A DNA stretch of 16,900 bases from Rubrobacter sp. (lineage in GTDB: Bacteria; Actinomycetota; Rubrobacteria; Rubrobacterales; Rubrobacteraceae). Below are positions 1 through 6,705 of the stretch, in pieces. The stretch spans positions 5,201 through 22,100 of the forward strand of contig JADDPV010000265.1 of the NCBI GenBank assembly GCA_016781705.1. The letters are read 5' to 3'. Each line of letters starts with the position of its first letter. The first letter of the stretch is position 1. Position numbers and translations under genes: made by a program. Under the pieces are notes generated by a model that searched no databases, had not been told where the DNA came from, and saw only the letters and a list, made by a program, of their open reading frames with translations.

Positions 1-664
1 GCCCGAGATGTTTGGCGGCCTCCGGCGCGAGCCTTCCCGCCTGCGCCCCCGACGGGAGGAGCGGGGCCAGGAAGTCGGCGCGCAGTCCCAGGGCCTCGAC
101 GACCGGCCCGGACCACGCGTCGGCCTCTACCACGTCGTAGAGCAGCGTGGCGGAGGCGTCGGAGGGCTCTGCATGGGCCTCTCCGGTAAGCCGCATCCGG
201 AGCCAATCCTTCGGCTGGAGCGCCCATCGGGCCACGTCGTATGCCTCCGGCTCCTCGTCGCGTAGCCACAAGAGGCTCGGGCCGGCCATGCCGGCGGCGG
301 GCGGGTTGGCCAGCGAGAAGGCAAGGTCCGCCGGTAGCGCACGGTACGCATCGAGCCGGTCGGCGGAGCGGGTATCGGCCCAGAGCACGGCGGGCCGCAG
401 CGGCTCCCCGGTCTCGTCCGCGAGGACCACGCCGTGCATCTGGCCGGAGAGGCCCAGAGCGTGGACCGCGCTGCCCCGGTCACCCACCGCAGAGCGAACC
501 GCCGACGCGCAGGCGTCCCACCACTCCTCGGGGTCGGTCTCGGCCCAACCGGGACGGGGGGAGCGGACCGGGTACGCCGCGGAGCCCTCGCCCAGAGCGT
601 CGCCCTCCTCGGAGACGAGGAGCGCCTTCGCGGAGCCCGTGCCGAGGTCGAGACCGAGTAGCAT
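1..664 (-). CDS. xylB: FGGY-family carbohydrate kinase, xylulokinase type (N-terminal part)
   Basis: Cytoplasmic sugar kinase that would phosphorylate D-xylulose (or a related ketose/polyol) with ATP. Only the first 221 residues lie in the window; the family is usually about 480-510 long, so the C-terminal half with the main nucleotide-binding lobe is outside. Seen directly: the N-terminal phosphate-binding motif LGLDLGTGSAK (residues 3-13), PRPGWAETDPEEWW (36-49), GLSGQMHGVVL (71-81), the sugar-contacting WADTRS (95-100) and PKDWLRMRLTGE (151-162). GQMHG and WADTR are typical of xylulokinases rather than glycerol kinases, which favours XylB; substrate remains inference. The ATG start is chosen because the phosphate motif follows at once. 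No good Shine-Dalgarno sequence precedes it; the position is occupied by a 7-bp-periodic TCAG repeat. It follows the sortase gene on the same strand but is separated from it by strong hairpins, so it is probably transcribed separately. Confidence 0.88.
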   Translation of the reverse strand, partial: MLLGLDLGTGSAKALLVSEEGDALGEGSAAYPVRSPRPGWAETDPEEWWDACASAVRSAVGDRGSAVHALGLSGQMHGVVLADETGEPLRPAVLWADTRSADRLDAYRALPADLAFSLANPPAAGMAGPSLLWLRDEEPEAYDVARWALQPKDWLRMRLTGEAHAEPSDASATLLYDVVEADAWSGPVVEALGLRADFLAPLLPSGAQAGRLAPEAAKHLG

Positions 665-665
665 C

Positions 666-698
666 TCAGTTGTCAGCCATCAGCGTTCAGCTTCTCAG
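666..698. repeat. Degenerate 7-bp tandem repeat (TCAGNNN) at the kinase start
   Basis: TCAG occurs at 666, 673, 680, 687 and 695, giving spacings of 7, 7, 7 and 8 bp. On the minus strand this reads as CTGA repeats ending one base before the kinase ATG. The intervening three bases vary. The repeat occupies the untranslated leader where the ribosome binding site should be. Its function is unknown. Confidence 0.6.
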
Positions 699-764
699 TT
701 TCGGTCTGCCGCCGATTTCACACGCGCGAACCTCCCGAGGGCGGTATCCCTTTTCAGGGGCAGC

Positions 765-789
765 ATACTACAGCGGCGATCGCTCGCCG
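765..789 (-). promoter_or_regulatory. Possible kinase promoter -10 with an inverted repeat upstream
   Basis: On the minus strand TAGTAT (770-765) is a 4/6 match to a -10 box. A perfect 6-bp inverted repeat, CGGCGA/TCGCCG with a 4-nt centre (774-789), lies directly upstream where a -35 box or operator could sit. No convincing -35 hexamer was found, so this is a weak call. Confidence 0.22.
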
Positions 790-817
790 ATTCACGGCCT
801 CCTCTCGCCGGTCGCAT

Positions 818-885
818 GCCCGGCCGACAGCCGACGGCCGGGCACGCGAAGATGGCCGGGGGCGATACCCCGGCCATCTTCGCGT
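818..885 (-). terminator. Two back-to-back hairpins downstream of the sortase gene
   Basis: The first hairpin met by RNA polymerase leaving the sortase gene has perfect 18-bp arms at 885-868 and 861-844 with a 6-nt loop. It begins 18 nt after the stop codon. It is followed with no gap by a second hairpin with perfect 9-bp arms (843-835 and 826-818, 8-nt loop). There is no U-tract on the minus strand, as is common for high-G+C actinobacterial terminators. The plus strand has a short T-rich stretch after 885, but no plus-strand gene ends here. Confidence 0.6.
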
Positions 886-902
886 GGCGTTTCTCTTCCG
901 GT

Positions 903-1499
903 TTAGCTCTTCAGTTCGGCCTGGACGACCAGGCGGTTCGCGTAGTCGGGGAGGGTGCAGGTCTGGAGGGTGACGATGTTCTTGCCCGGCAAGGGCTCGA
1001 TCACGTACAGGTCCGTCGGGGCCACCTCGAGCTCATTGAAGACCACGTAAGTGTATTCCTTGCCGTTCGCGTCGGTGACGATGACCTCGTCGCCGTTCTC
1101 CAGGACGTTGAGGTCCCAGAAAGCGAGCCAGCTATCGGTGTTCGGGAAGCCCAGGCGGTGGCCGGCGATGTAGACGTTGGCCTCCTGCTCCCAGGGGAAG
1201 CCGGTCCCTTCGAGGTGGATGGCGGCGTGCTCCTCAAGGGCCGCCTCATTGTCGCCGACGGTGGTGGGGATGTCGTCGTCCTTGATCTGGGCCATCTTCG
1301 GGACGGTGAGCTTGAGGGTGGTGTCTTCGGGCACCTCGGCCGTGGGCTGTTCGGCCGGGGTCTCCTCCTCGGCCCTGGGCTCATCTTGGCGCGGCTGCTC
1401 GGGCGCGTTGGCGCTGTCCCCCGTACCGCTGCACGCCGCCGAGAACACCGCGATCGTCGCCAGCGCCGCCAAAATCAACAAGAGCTTCATAAAGCGCAA
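903..1499 (-). CDS. Sortase, class E-like, with lipoprotein-type signal
   Basis: Extracytoplasmic cysteine transpeptidase or protease of the sortase family, of the kind that anchors or links surface proteins. With the TTG start at 1499 it has 198 residues. Residues 4-23 form a hydrophobic signal ending in SAAC, a weak lipobox with Cys23. An acidic, Pro/Glu-rich linker follows (about 30-60), then the sortase fold with catalytic His in YIAGHRLG (His114), Cys in TLQTC (Cys181) and Arg in NRLVVQAEL (Arg189). The TLxTC and GHR pattern is that of class E/D sortases. The TTG is preferred over the ATG at 1490 because AAAGAGGTGA lies 6 nt before TTG but 15 nt before ATG. No sorting-signal substrate or pilin gene is in the window, so its client is unknown. 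Lipid anchoring instead of an N-terminal membrane helix would be unusual; a cleaved or uncleaved signal anchor is the alternative. Confidence 0.85.
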   Translation of the reverse strand: MRFMKLLLILAALATIAVFSAACSGTGDSANAPEQPRQDEPRAEEETPAEQPTAEVPEDTTLKLTVPKMAQIKDDDIPTTVGDNEAALEEHAAIHLEGTGFPWEQEANVYIAGHRLGFPNTDSWLAFWDLNVLENGDEVIVTDANGKEYTYVVFNELEVAPTDLYVIEPLPGKNIVTLQTCTLPDYANRLVVQAELKS

Positions 1500-1589
1500 G
1501 TCCGTCACCTCTTTGATAGCCGTACATCCCAAAGACCGTCGGCCCCGCGAAGATGCTCGCAAACCGGCCGCCGAACTCATACGGCGCAT

Positions 1590-1617
1590 ACTGTAGCAAA
1601 GTTTTCTCGAATGTCAC
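1590..1617 (-). promoter_or_regulatory. Promoter candidate for the sortase gene
   Basis: On the minus strand GTGACA (1617-1612, 5/6 match to TTGACA) is separated by 16 nt from TACAGT (1595-1590, 4/6 match to TATAAT). The spacer is locally A/T-rich. The expected start near 1583 leaves a leader of about 84 nt before the TTG codon. Confidence 0.45.
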
Positions 1618-1891
1618 CAACCGGGTGCGAGAACCACCAGATCCAGTACCCCCAAGAGTCCCTCCGGCAGCTCGTGTGGTAGCCACCCCATGACGAGCGT
1701 CGCGCTAGAGCGCGCCAGAGAAAAGGCCCGAGCAGGGGGTGCGCAACCCGAGATGGGCTAGCATCCCCTTGATAGCGTAGAACGCGGGCTCGGACCAGAG
1801 CGCGAAAAGTGAATCCTTCCTGGCCTCGCGGGGTCTTTCGGACGGTAGAGCACCGCGACCTCGCCGCCGACCTCGCATCTATCGGCCGTGG

Positions 1892-1920
1892 TTGCCGGGG
1901 CGAAGCTGGGGACGTAGAGT
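1892..1920 (+). promoter_or_regulatory. Promoter candidate for the pyrophosphatase gene
   Basis: TTGCCG (1892-1897) and TAGAGT (1915-1920) are 17 nt apart, each a 4/6 match to the sigma-70-type consensus. The expected transcript start near 1927 gives a short leader carrying the ribosome binding site. Confidence 0.45.
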
Positions 1921-1958
1921 TCTCCTTCGCAGGCTACGCGGCATAAGGAAAGGGTTCC

Positions 1959-2492
1959 ATGGACAATCCCTGGCACGACGTACCCGTTGGCGAGGACGCG
2001 CCCGAGGAGTTCAACGTGGTGATCGAGGTCTCCAAAGGCTCGAAGGTGAAGTACGAGCTGGACAAGGATACCGGGCTGCTCCTGGTGGACCGGATCCTCT
2101 ACTCGTCCATCGTCTACCCGGAGAACTACGGCTTCGTCCCGAGGACGCTGGCCGAGGACGGCGATCCCCTGGACGTGCTGGTCTTGATGCAGGAGCCGGT
2201 CTTGCCCATGAGCATCTTGAAGGTGCGCCCGGTGGGGTTCGTGCCGGTGGTGGACGAGGGCGAACAGGACGACAACCTGGTGTGCGTCCACGTGGACGAC
2301 CCCCAGTACCAGCACTTCGGCCACTTCCGCGAGTTCGCCGACCACCGGCTCAGGGAGATCCAGCAATTCTTCCGGGAGTACAAGAACCTGGAGGGCAAGG
2401 AGGTCAAAGTCGGGGACCCTACCGGCCCCGAGGAAGCCATCGAAGCGGTAAAGCGCGCCATGCGACTCTACGACGAGAAGTTCGCGGGCTGA
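1959..2492 (+). CDS. ppa: Inorganic pyrophosphatase, family I
   Basis: Soluble cytoplasmic enzyme hydrolysing pyrophosphate to two phosphates with Mg2+, pulling biosynthetic reactions such as nucleotide polymerisation and amino-acid activation forward. Length 177 residues, normal for bacterial family I. Visible hallmarks are VVIEVSKGSKVKYELDKDTG near the N-terminus, the VYPENYGFVPRT segment (about 53-64) and the signature EDGDPLDVLV (about 67-76), which holds the three metal-binding aspartates (DxDPxD). The C-terminal part has the usual EYKNLEGK and AIEAVKRA helices. The ATG start is supported by AAGGAAAGG (1945-1953), five bases upstream. A promoter candidate lies just before it. The next gene starts about 75 nt downstream and could be co-transcribed. 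The ligase further right in the window releases pyrophosphate, but no special link is implied. Confidence 0.96.
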   Translation: MDNPWHDVPVGEDAPEEFNVVIEVSKGSKVKYELDKDTGLLLVDRILYSSIVYPENYGFVPRTLAEDGDPLDVLVLMQEPVLPMSILKVRPVGFVPVVDEGEQDDNLVCVHVDDPQYQHFGHFREFADHRLREIQQFFREYKNLEGKEVKVGDPTGPEEAIEAVKRAMRLYDEKFAG

Positions 2493-2551
2493 CGGACCTC
2501 CGCCGGCGCCGCCGGGGTAGGGTAAAAGGACGACGAAGCGTCTCCCCGATC

Positions 2552-2569
2552 AGGAAAGGAACCGAGACG
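2552..2569 (+). promoter_or_regulatory. Ribosome binding site facing an apparent ACG start
   Basis: AGGAAAGGA (2552-2560) is a strong purine-rich Shine-Dalgarno sequence. Six bases later the reading frame of the C39-like gene has ACG (2567-2569). No ATG, GTG or TTG exists in that frame between the pyrophosphatase stop and about 2775, well inside conserved coding sequence. Confidence 0.5.
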
Positions 2570-3658
2570 GCGAACTCGCCCTACATAAGTTTCGCCCGGC
2601 ACGAGCTCCGGACGAAGACGCCGGAGCTACGGATAGCGGCAGACGATACCGGCCGCTACTACGGCGCCACCGCAACGTCGCCGGTCCGCGAGACCCCCTT
2701 CCCGTTCGACACCCTGGTCCTCTCCTGGGTCGCGCGGACGCCGGAGGGCACGTGGACACGGCTCGAAGCGCGGGTGCGCTCGGCGGGCGCGTGGAGCGAG
2801 TGGCTGGACCTGGGCGTATGGGCCGGCGACGCTTCGGAAACGGAGCGCCATAGTGCGTACGAAGACGCGGACGACCCGGAGTGGAAGGTCGATACGGATA
2901 CCGTCGTCTCCCGCCGCGGGAAGGGGGGCGACGCCTACGCGTTCCGCCTCACGCTCGCGGCGGCGGAGCCGCGTCTCCCGCCGCCGGTGGCGAGGAGCGT
3001 CTCGGTCGTCGCCTCGGACTCCTCGCGCCACGGCGAGCCCCCGGGCGTCCTACCGCTGCAGGCGGCTTGGGGCAGGGACCTGCCGGTCCCGACGCACTCG
3101 CAGATGGCATACGGGAGGGGCGAGGAGTGGTGCAGCCCGGCCTCGCTCTCGATGGTGATGGCCTACTGGGCGGCCAGGACCGGCAGGGACGAGTTGGACC
3201 AGAGCGTCCCGGCGGTCGCCCGCGGCGTCTACGACCACGCCTACGGCGGGTGGGGGAACTGGCCGTTCAACACCGCCTACGCCTCGCGGTTCGGCCTGGA
3301 GGCCGCCGTGAGCCGCTTCGGCGCGGTGGAGCAGGCCGAGCGTTGGGTCGCCGCAGGCGTCCCGCTCGTCGCGAGCATAGCCTGGGACGACGGGGTGGAC
3401 GGCCGGGGGCTGGCCGGGGCGCCGCTCGCACGCAGCGACGGGCACCTGCTCGTGGTCCGGGGCTTCACCGCCTCCGGCGACGTCGTCGTCAACGACCCGG
3501 CCGCGCCGGACGACGCCGGCGTGCCCCGCGTCTACGAGCGCGGCGAGCTCTCCCGCGCCTGGCTCACGAACCCCGGTTCCTCCGGCGGTATCGTCTACCT
3601 CGTTTACCCGTCGGGCTGGCCCACGCCGGGGCCGGAGGCGGCGCGCGGGAGCTGGTAG
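2567..3658 (+). CDS. C39-like papain-fold protein (peptidase C39 family)
   Basis: Predicted cysteine peptidase or transglutaminase-like protein; target unknown. The N-terminal half (about 1-150) is a beta-rich module typical of actinobacterial members (FDTLVLSWVARTPEGTW, then WSEWLDLGVWAGDA). The C-terminal half is the C39-like domain, with Cys189 in EEWCSPASLSMVMAYW, His293 in DGHLLVVRGF and Asp310 in VVNDPAAP as the expected catalytic set. The start is uncertain: homologous-looking sequence begins well before the first in-frame GTG, and the only well-placed ribosome binding site faces ACG at 2567. Alternatives are a CTG overlapping the pyrophosphatase stop (2489) or a lost start codon. No signal peptide follows the chosen start, although many relatives are secreted. 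The product would be 363 residues. Function beyond the fold is not known. Confidence 0.75.
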   Translation, partial: TANSPYISFARHELRTKTPELRIAADDTGRYYGATATSPVRETPFPFDTLVLSWVARTPEGTWTRLEARVRSAGAWSEWLDLGVWAGDASETERHSAYEDADDPEWKVDTDTVVSRRGKGGDAYAFRLTLAAAEPRLPPPVARSVSVVASDSSRHGEPPGVLPLQAAWGRDLPVPTHSQMAYGRGEEWCSPASLSMVMAYWAARTGRDELDQSVPAVARGVYDHAYGGWGNWPFNTAYASRFGLEAAVSRFGAVEQAERWVAAGVPLVASIAWDDGVDGRGLAGAPLARSDGHLLVVRGFTASGDVVVNDPAAPDDAGVPRVYERGELSRAWLTNPGSSGGIVYLVYPSGWPTPGPEAARGSW

Positions 3659-3690
3659 GGGCGACTTCGAGGGACTTTTCGGGGGCGCTC

Positions 3691-3696
3691 TAGTAA
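3691..3696 (+). promoter_or_regulatory. Possible -10 box giving a near-leaderless murJ transcript
   Basis: TAGTAA lies 10 nt before the murJ ATG, and no Shine-Dalgarno sequence is visible between 3660 and 3705. Transcription from this box would start within a few bases of the ATG. No good -35 hexamer was found, so the call is tentative. Confidence 0.25.
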
Positions 3697-3705
3697 CATC
3701 GACTC

Positions 3706-5280
3706 ATGGCGGCTTTCTTTAAGGCTACGCTCTCCATCTCCGCGGCGACCGTGTTGTCGCGGGTCACGGGGTACGGGCGGTGGGCGGTGCAGGCGGCGGT
3801 GTTGGGGGTCGGGGCCGTAGCCGACGCCTACACGTACGCCGCGTTGCTGCCGAGCTTGATCTACGAGCTCTTCCTGGGCGGCATCCTGTACTCGATCTTC
3901 ATCCCCGTCCTCGTGGACCGGATGACGAAGCACGGTGAGGACGACGCCCGCCGCCTCACCAACGTCCTGCTGACCGTCACCCTCCCGCTCATGGCACTCG
4001 CCGCCCTCCTCGGTATCCTCTTCGCCGAACCGCTCGTGGGGCTGGCCTCGGACTGGGGAGCGGCGCGGAAGATACCGCCAGCCGAGGCGCAAGAGACCAC
4101 CGACCTTGCGGTGTTCTTTTTCAGGATCTTCACCCTGCAGATGCTCTTCTACGGCGTGTCCACCATAGCCACCGGCGTCCTGCAAGCCCACCGGCGCTTC
4201 TTCCTGCCCACCTTCGCCCCCGTCTTGAACAACCTGATCGTCATCGCCTCCTTCTTCGGCTACGCCCTGCTCGCCCCCGCCACCCCGACGGCCGCCCTGT
4301 ACTTCCTGGCCTTCGGGGTGACGGTGGGGGTCGTGGTCATGGCCTTGGCGCTCGTCCCGACCATGCTCTCTTTAGGCTACGCGCCGCGCCCGCGTCTCGC
4401 GCACCCGGCCCTGTTGCCCACGGCCAAGCTCGCGGGGCCGATGGTCGTGCTGGTGGCGGCGTCGGTGGGGTTCCAGCTCTTCGGGGCGTACCTCGCCTCT
4501 CGCTTCGACGCCGTCTCGGAACTCAACTACGCGTTCGCGATCTTCTCCCTCCCATACGGTGTGTTCGTGGTCGCCATCGCCACGGCCCTGATGCCCGACC
4601 TCTCCGAGAAGCACGCGAGAGGCGACGAAGAGGGCTACCGCGAGACCTTCTCCTTCGGCTTGCGGACGATGTGCTTCGTCGTCGTGCCCTCGGCGGTCAC
4701 CATGATCACGCTCTCCCAGCCCATCGTCGGCCTGCTCTACGAGCGCGGCCTGTTCGATAGGAGGGACACCGAAACCGTCGCGGCGCTGCTGGTCGTCTAC
4801 TCGGTGGGACTATTGGGCTACTCGGCGTACTTCTTCGCGGTGCGGGCGTTCTACTCCCGGCAGAACACCAGGACCCCGGCGCTCCTGAACGTCGCCATCT
4901 TCGCCCTCTACGCGGCCCTGGCCTACGGCCTCTCGCTCCTCTTCGGGGCCGTAGGCATCGTGGTGGCCCTCTCGGCGACCTACGCCGTCCTCGCCCTGGC
5001 GGGCCTGTGGGCGACCCGCCGGGAGACGAAGCGCCTGGACGGCCGCCGCCTCCTGCGCTCCCTCCTGAAGGCCCTCGCTGCAGGCGCGGCCATGTACGCT
5101 ATCGCGTGGGCCGGCACGGCCCTGCTCGGCGCCGGATCCAACACCCCGGAGCGGCTCGCCATCCTCGTGGTGGTCGGTACCGCCTCGCTCGCCGCCTACC
5201 TCGGCGTCGCCTACGCGCTCAAGGCCGAGGAGCTGGGCCCCGCCGTCGCCCTCATCAAGCGACGCGCGGCGAGGAACTGA
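3706..5280 (+). CDS. murJ: Lipid II flippase MurJ/MviN (MOP superfamily)
   Basis: Polytopic inner-membrane protein expected to flip lipid II, the peptidoglycan precursor, to the outside. Length 524 residues with about 14 hydrophobic segments, the normal MurJ size. Diagnostic parts are SRVTGYGR (18-25, matching the SRVLGFAR motif of E. coli MurJ with both arginines kept), ADAYTYAALLP (39-49), ELFLGGILYSIFIPV (54-68), ATALMPDLSEKHARGDEE and RAFYSRQNTRTP. The positions I align with E. coli Arg52 and Arg270 are not arginine here (YELFLGG and YAFAIFSLP). The YELxxGG form is, as I recall, usual in actinobacterial MviN proteins, which favours an authentic but divergent flippase over an unrelated exporter. 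A Wzx-type polysaccharide flippase is the less likely alternative. It sits 47 nt after the C39-like gene and has no clear ribosome binding site. Confidence 0.9.
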   Translation: MAAFFKATLSISAATVLSRVTGYGRWAVQAAVLGVGAVADAYTYAALLPSLIYELFLGGILYSIFIPVLVDRMTKHGEDDARRLTNVLLTVTLPLMALAALLGILFAEPLVGLASDWGAARKIPPAEAQETTDLAVFFFRIFTLQMLFYGVSTIATGVLQAHRRFFLPTFAPVLNNLIVIASFFGYALLAPATPTAALYFLAFGVTVGVVVMALALVPTMLSLGYAPRPRLAHPALLPTAKLAGPMVVLVAASVGFQLFGAYLASRFDAVSELNYAFAIFSLPYGVFVVAIATALMPDLSEKHARGDEEGYRETFSFGLRTMCFVVVPSAVTMITLSQPIVGLLYERGLFDRRDTETVAALLVVYSVGLLGYSAYFFAVRAFYSRQNTRTPALLNVAIFALYAALAYGLSLLFGAVGIVVALSATYAVLALAGLWATRRETKRLDGRRLLRSLLKALAAGAAMYAIAWAGTALLGAGSNTPERLAILVVVGTASLAAYLGVAYALKAEELGPAVALIKRRAARN

Positions 5281-5373
5281 GGGTTCTGGGCATCGAGCGC
5301 CGGGTTTCGGTCGGCAGGTGTAACGGGTCCGTCGCTCGCGACTGGAGTCGGCTGTGGCGTACCGGAGGGTAAG

Positions 5374-6624
5374 GTGCGGGTCCGGGTGCCGGTAGGTTCG
5401 GGTCCGTCGAACCGCTGGTGGGTCGCCGCCGCGGCGGTGACGATGCAGACCGGGCTCGGCTCCTTCTATGCCTGGAGCGTCTTCCGGCAGCCGCTCTCCG
5501 AGCATTACGACGCGAGCGTCACCGGCGTCAACGTCGCGTTCTTTGTAGCGAGCCTCGTGTTCGGTGGCGCTTCCTTCGGCTCCGGACTCCTGATGAGGCG
5601 ACTGGACCCCCGCGTCGTCGGCGTCGCCGGCGGCCTCCTGTACGGGCTCGGGATCTTCCTCGCCGGCTTCGTCGCCGGAGAAAGCCTACCCATGCTGTAC
5701 CTGACGTACGGGCTCATCGCCGGCGTCGGGCTGGGTTTGGGTTACGTCGCGCCTGTCGTCGTGCTTCCCAGATGGTTCCCGGACAGGCCCGGCCTCGCCT
5801 ACGGGCTAGCGGTGTGCGGCTTCGGCGCGGGGCCCACCATCAGCGCGCCTTTGGCGGCGGCCCTGATCTCCTTTACAGGCGGCCCACTCCCGGCCTTCGC
5901 CGTCCTGGGACCGACCTACGCCGTCCTGGTAGGGGGCGCCGCCCTCCTCCTGAAGAACCCGCCCGTAAACGACGCGCCCGAAGGGCAGACGCCTCCCCGG
6001 CCAAAGGATCCCAAGGCGGCAGCGGAGCGCGCATCTTGGAACTTCCGCGGGGCGTTGGGGACGTGGCAGTGGTACGCCATATGGGTAATATTCTTCCTGA
6101 ACGCGACCGCCGGGCTCGCGATCTACTCGGACGCCGGGGCGCTGGCCTCCAGCCTCGGCGGGGGTGGCGCCACCCTCGCCTCCGCCTTCGTCGTCCTCAT
6201 GGCCGTCGCCGACACGACGGGACGGCTCCTCTGGCCCACGCTGTCGGACGGCATCGGCCGGAGCAACGCCTTCCTGGCGATGTTCCTCCTTCAGGCAGCG
6301 GCGTTCCTGCTGCTGCCCATTTTGGGGACGGGCTCGTTCGCGGTCTTTTCCATCCTCTCTTTCGTCGTGCTGACCTGCTACGGCGGCGGCTACGCGACGA
6401 TAGGAGCACTCGTCGGTTCCTACTACGGCACGGCGGACGTCGGGACGATATACGCGAGCATAGTCACAGCCTCGGGGGTCGCCGGGTTCGGCGCGCCGGT
6501 CCTCCTGGCGCTCTCCGCGGATGCGACCGGCTCGTACACCCCCGCCCTCTACGCCACGGCCGGCCTCATGCTCTTGGGCGCCGTCATCGCGCGTGCCGCC
6601 AGGCCGCCCGGGTCTCCCCGGTAA
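5374..6624 (+). CDS. MFS transporter, OFA (oxalate/formate antiporter-like) family
   Basis: Twelve-helix secondary transporter of the cytoplasmic membrane, probably exchanging or importing a small carboxylate. Length 416 residues. It opens with the typical TMQTGLGSFYAWSVFRQPL (23-41), then LGYVAPVVVLPRWFPDRPGLAYGLAVCGFGAGP in two adjoining segments (122-154; RWFPDRPGLA is the family loop 2-3 signature), a cytoplasmic loop around 197-225 and the repeat-two signature GRLLWPTLSDGIGR (283-296). In oxalate transporter OxlT a key lysine lies in a TAKG segment of helix 11; here the matching segment appears to be TASGVAGFG with Ser367, so oxalate is doubtful and the substrate is unknown. The GTG start is preceded by GGAGGG (5364-5369). 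It follows murJ by 93 nt and converges with the hydrolase gene, with no clear terminator between them. Confidence 0.85.
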   Translation: MRVRVPVGSGPSNRWWVAAAAVTMQTGLGSFYAWSVFRQPLSEHYDASVTGVNVAFFVASLVFGGASFGSGLLMRRLDPRVVGVAGGLLYGLGIFLAGFVAGESLPMLYLTYGLIAGVGLGLGYVAPVVVLPRWFPDRPGLAYGLAVCGFGAGPTISAPLAAALISFTGGPLPAFAVLGPTYAVLVGGAALLLKNPPVNDAPEGQTPPRPKDPKAAAERASWNFRGALGTWQWYAIWVIFFLNATAGLAIYSDAGALASSLGGGGATLASAFVVLMAVADTTGRLLWPTLSDGIGRSNAFLAMFLLQAAAFLLLPILGTGSFAVFSILSFVVLTCYGGGYATIGALVGSYYGTADVGTIYASIVTASGVAGFGAPVLLALSADATGSYTPALYATAGLMLLGAVIARAARPPGSPR

Positions 6625-6705
6625 GCGAGAACGACGCTCCGACCGAGGCTTCCGGAAACTACCGACGCGACTCCTACCCGGCGCGCCCCCCGAGCCGCGA
6701 GACGA

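Larger units (their letters stand above)
1500..1958. other. Non-coding divergent region between sortase and pyrophosphatase genes
   Basis: The two genes are transcribed away from each other. The region holds a promoter candidate for each (minus 1590-1617, plus 1892-1920) and a perfect palindrome CGCGCT-AG-AGCGCG at 1701-1714. Open frames crossing it have no recognisable protein content and appear to be shadows in G+C-rich DNA. Otherwise I see nothing in it. Confidence 0.5.

Noticed and set aside
666..698. CRISPR-like array
   Set aside because: Units are only 7 bp with 3 variable bases, far too short for repeats and spacers, and no cas gene is present.
147..1682. A 511-codon plus-strand open frame opposite the kinase and sortase genes
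   Set aside because: It is antisense to two genes with clear catalytic motifs, and its translation is low-complexity with no recognisable domain. Such long shadows are common in very G+C-rich DNA.
1892..2566. Upstream extension of the C39-like frame through the pyrophosphatase gene
   Set aside because: The extension overlaps a well-supported gene in another frame and is Arg/Gly-rich without family similarity. The real protein begins near 2567.
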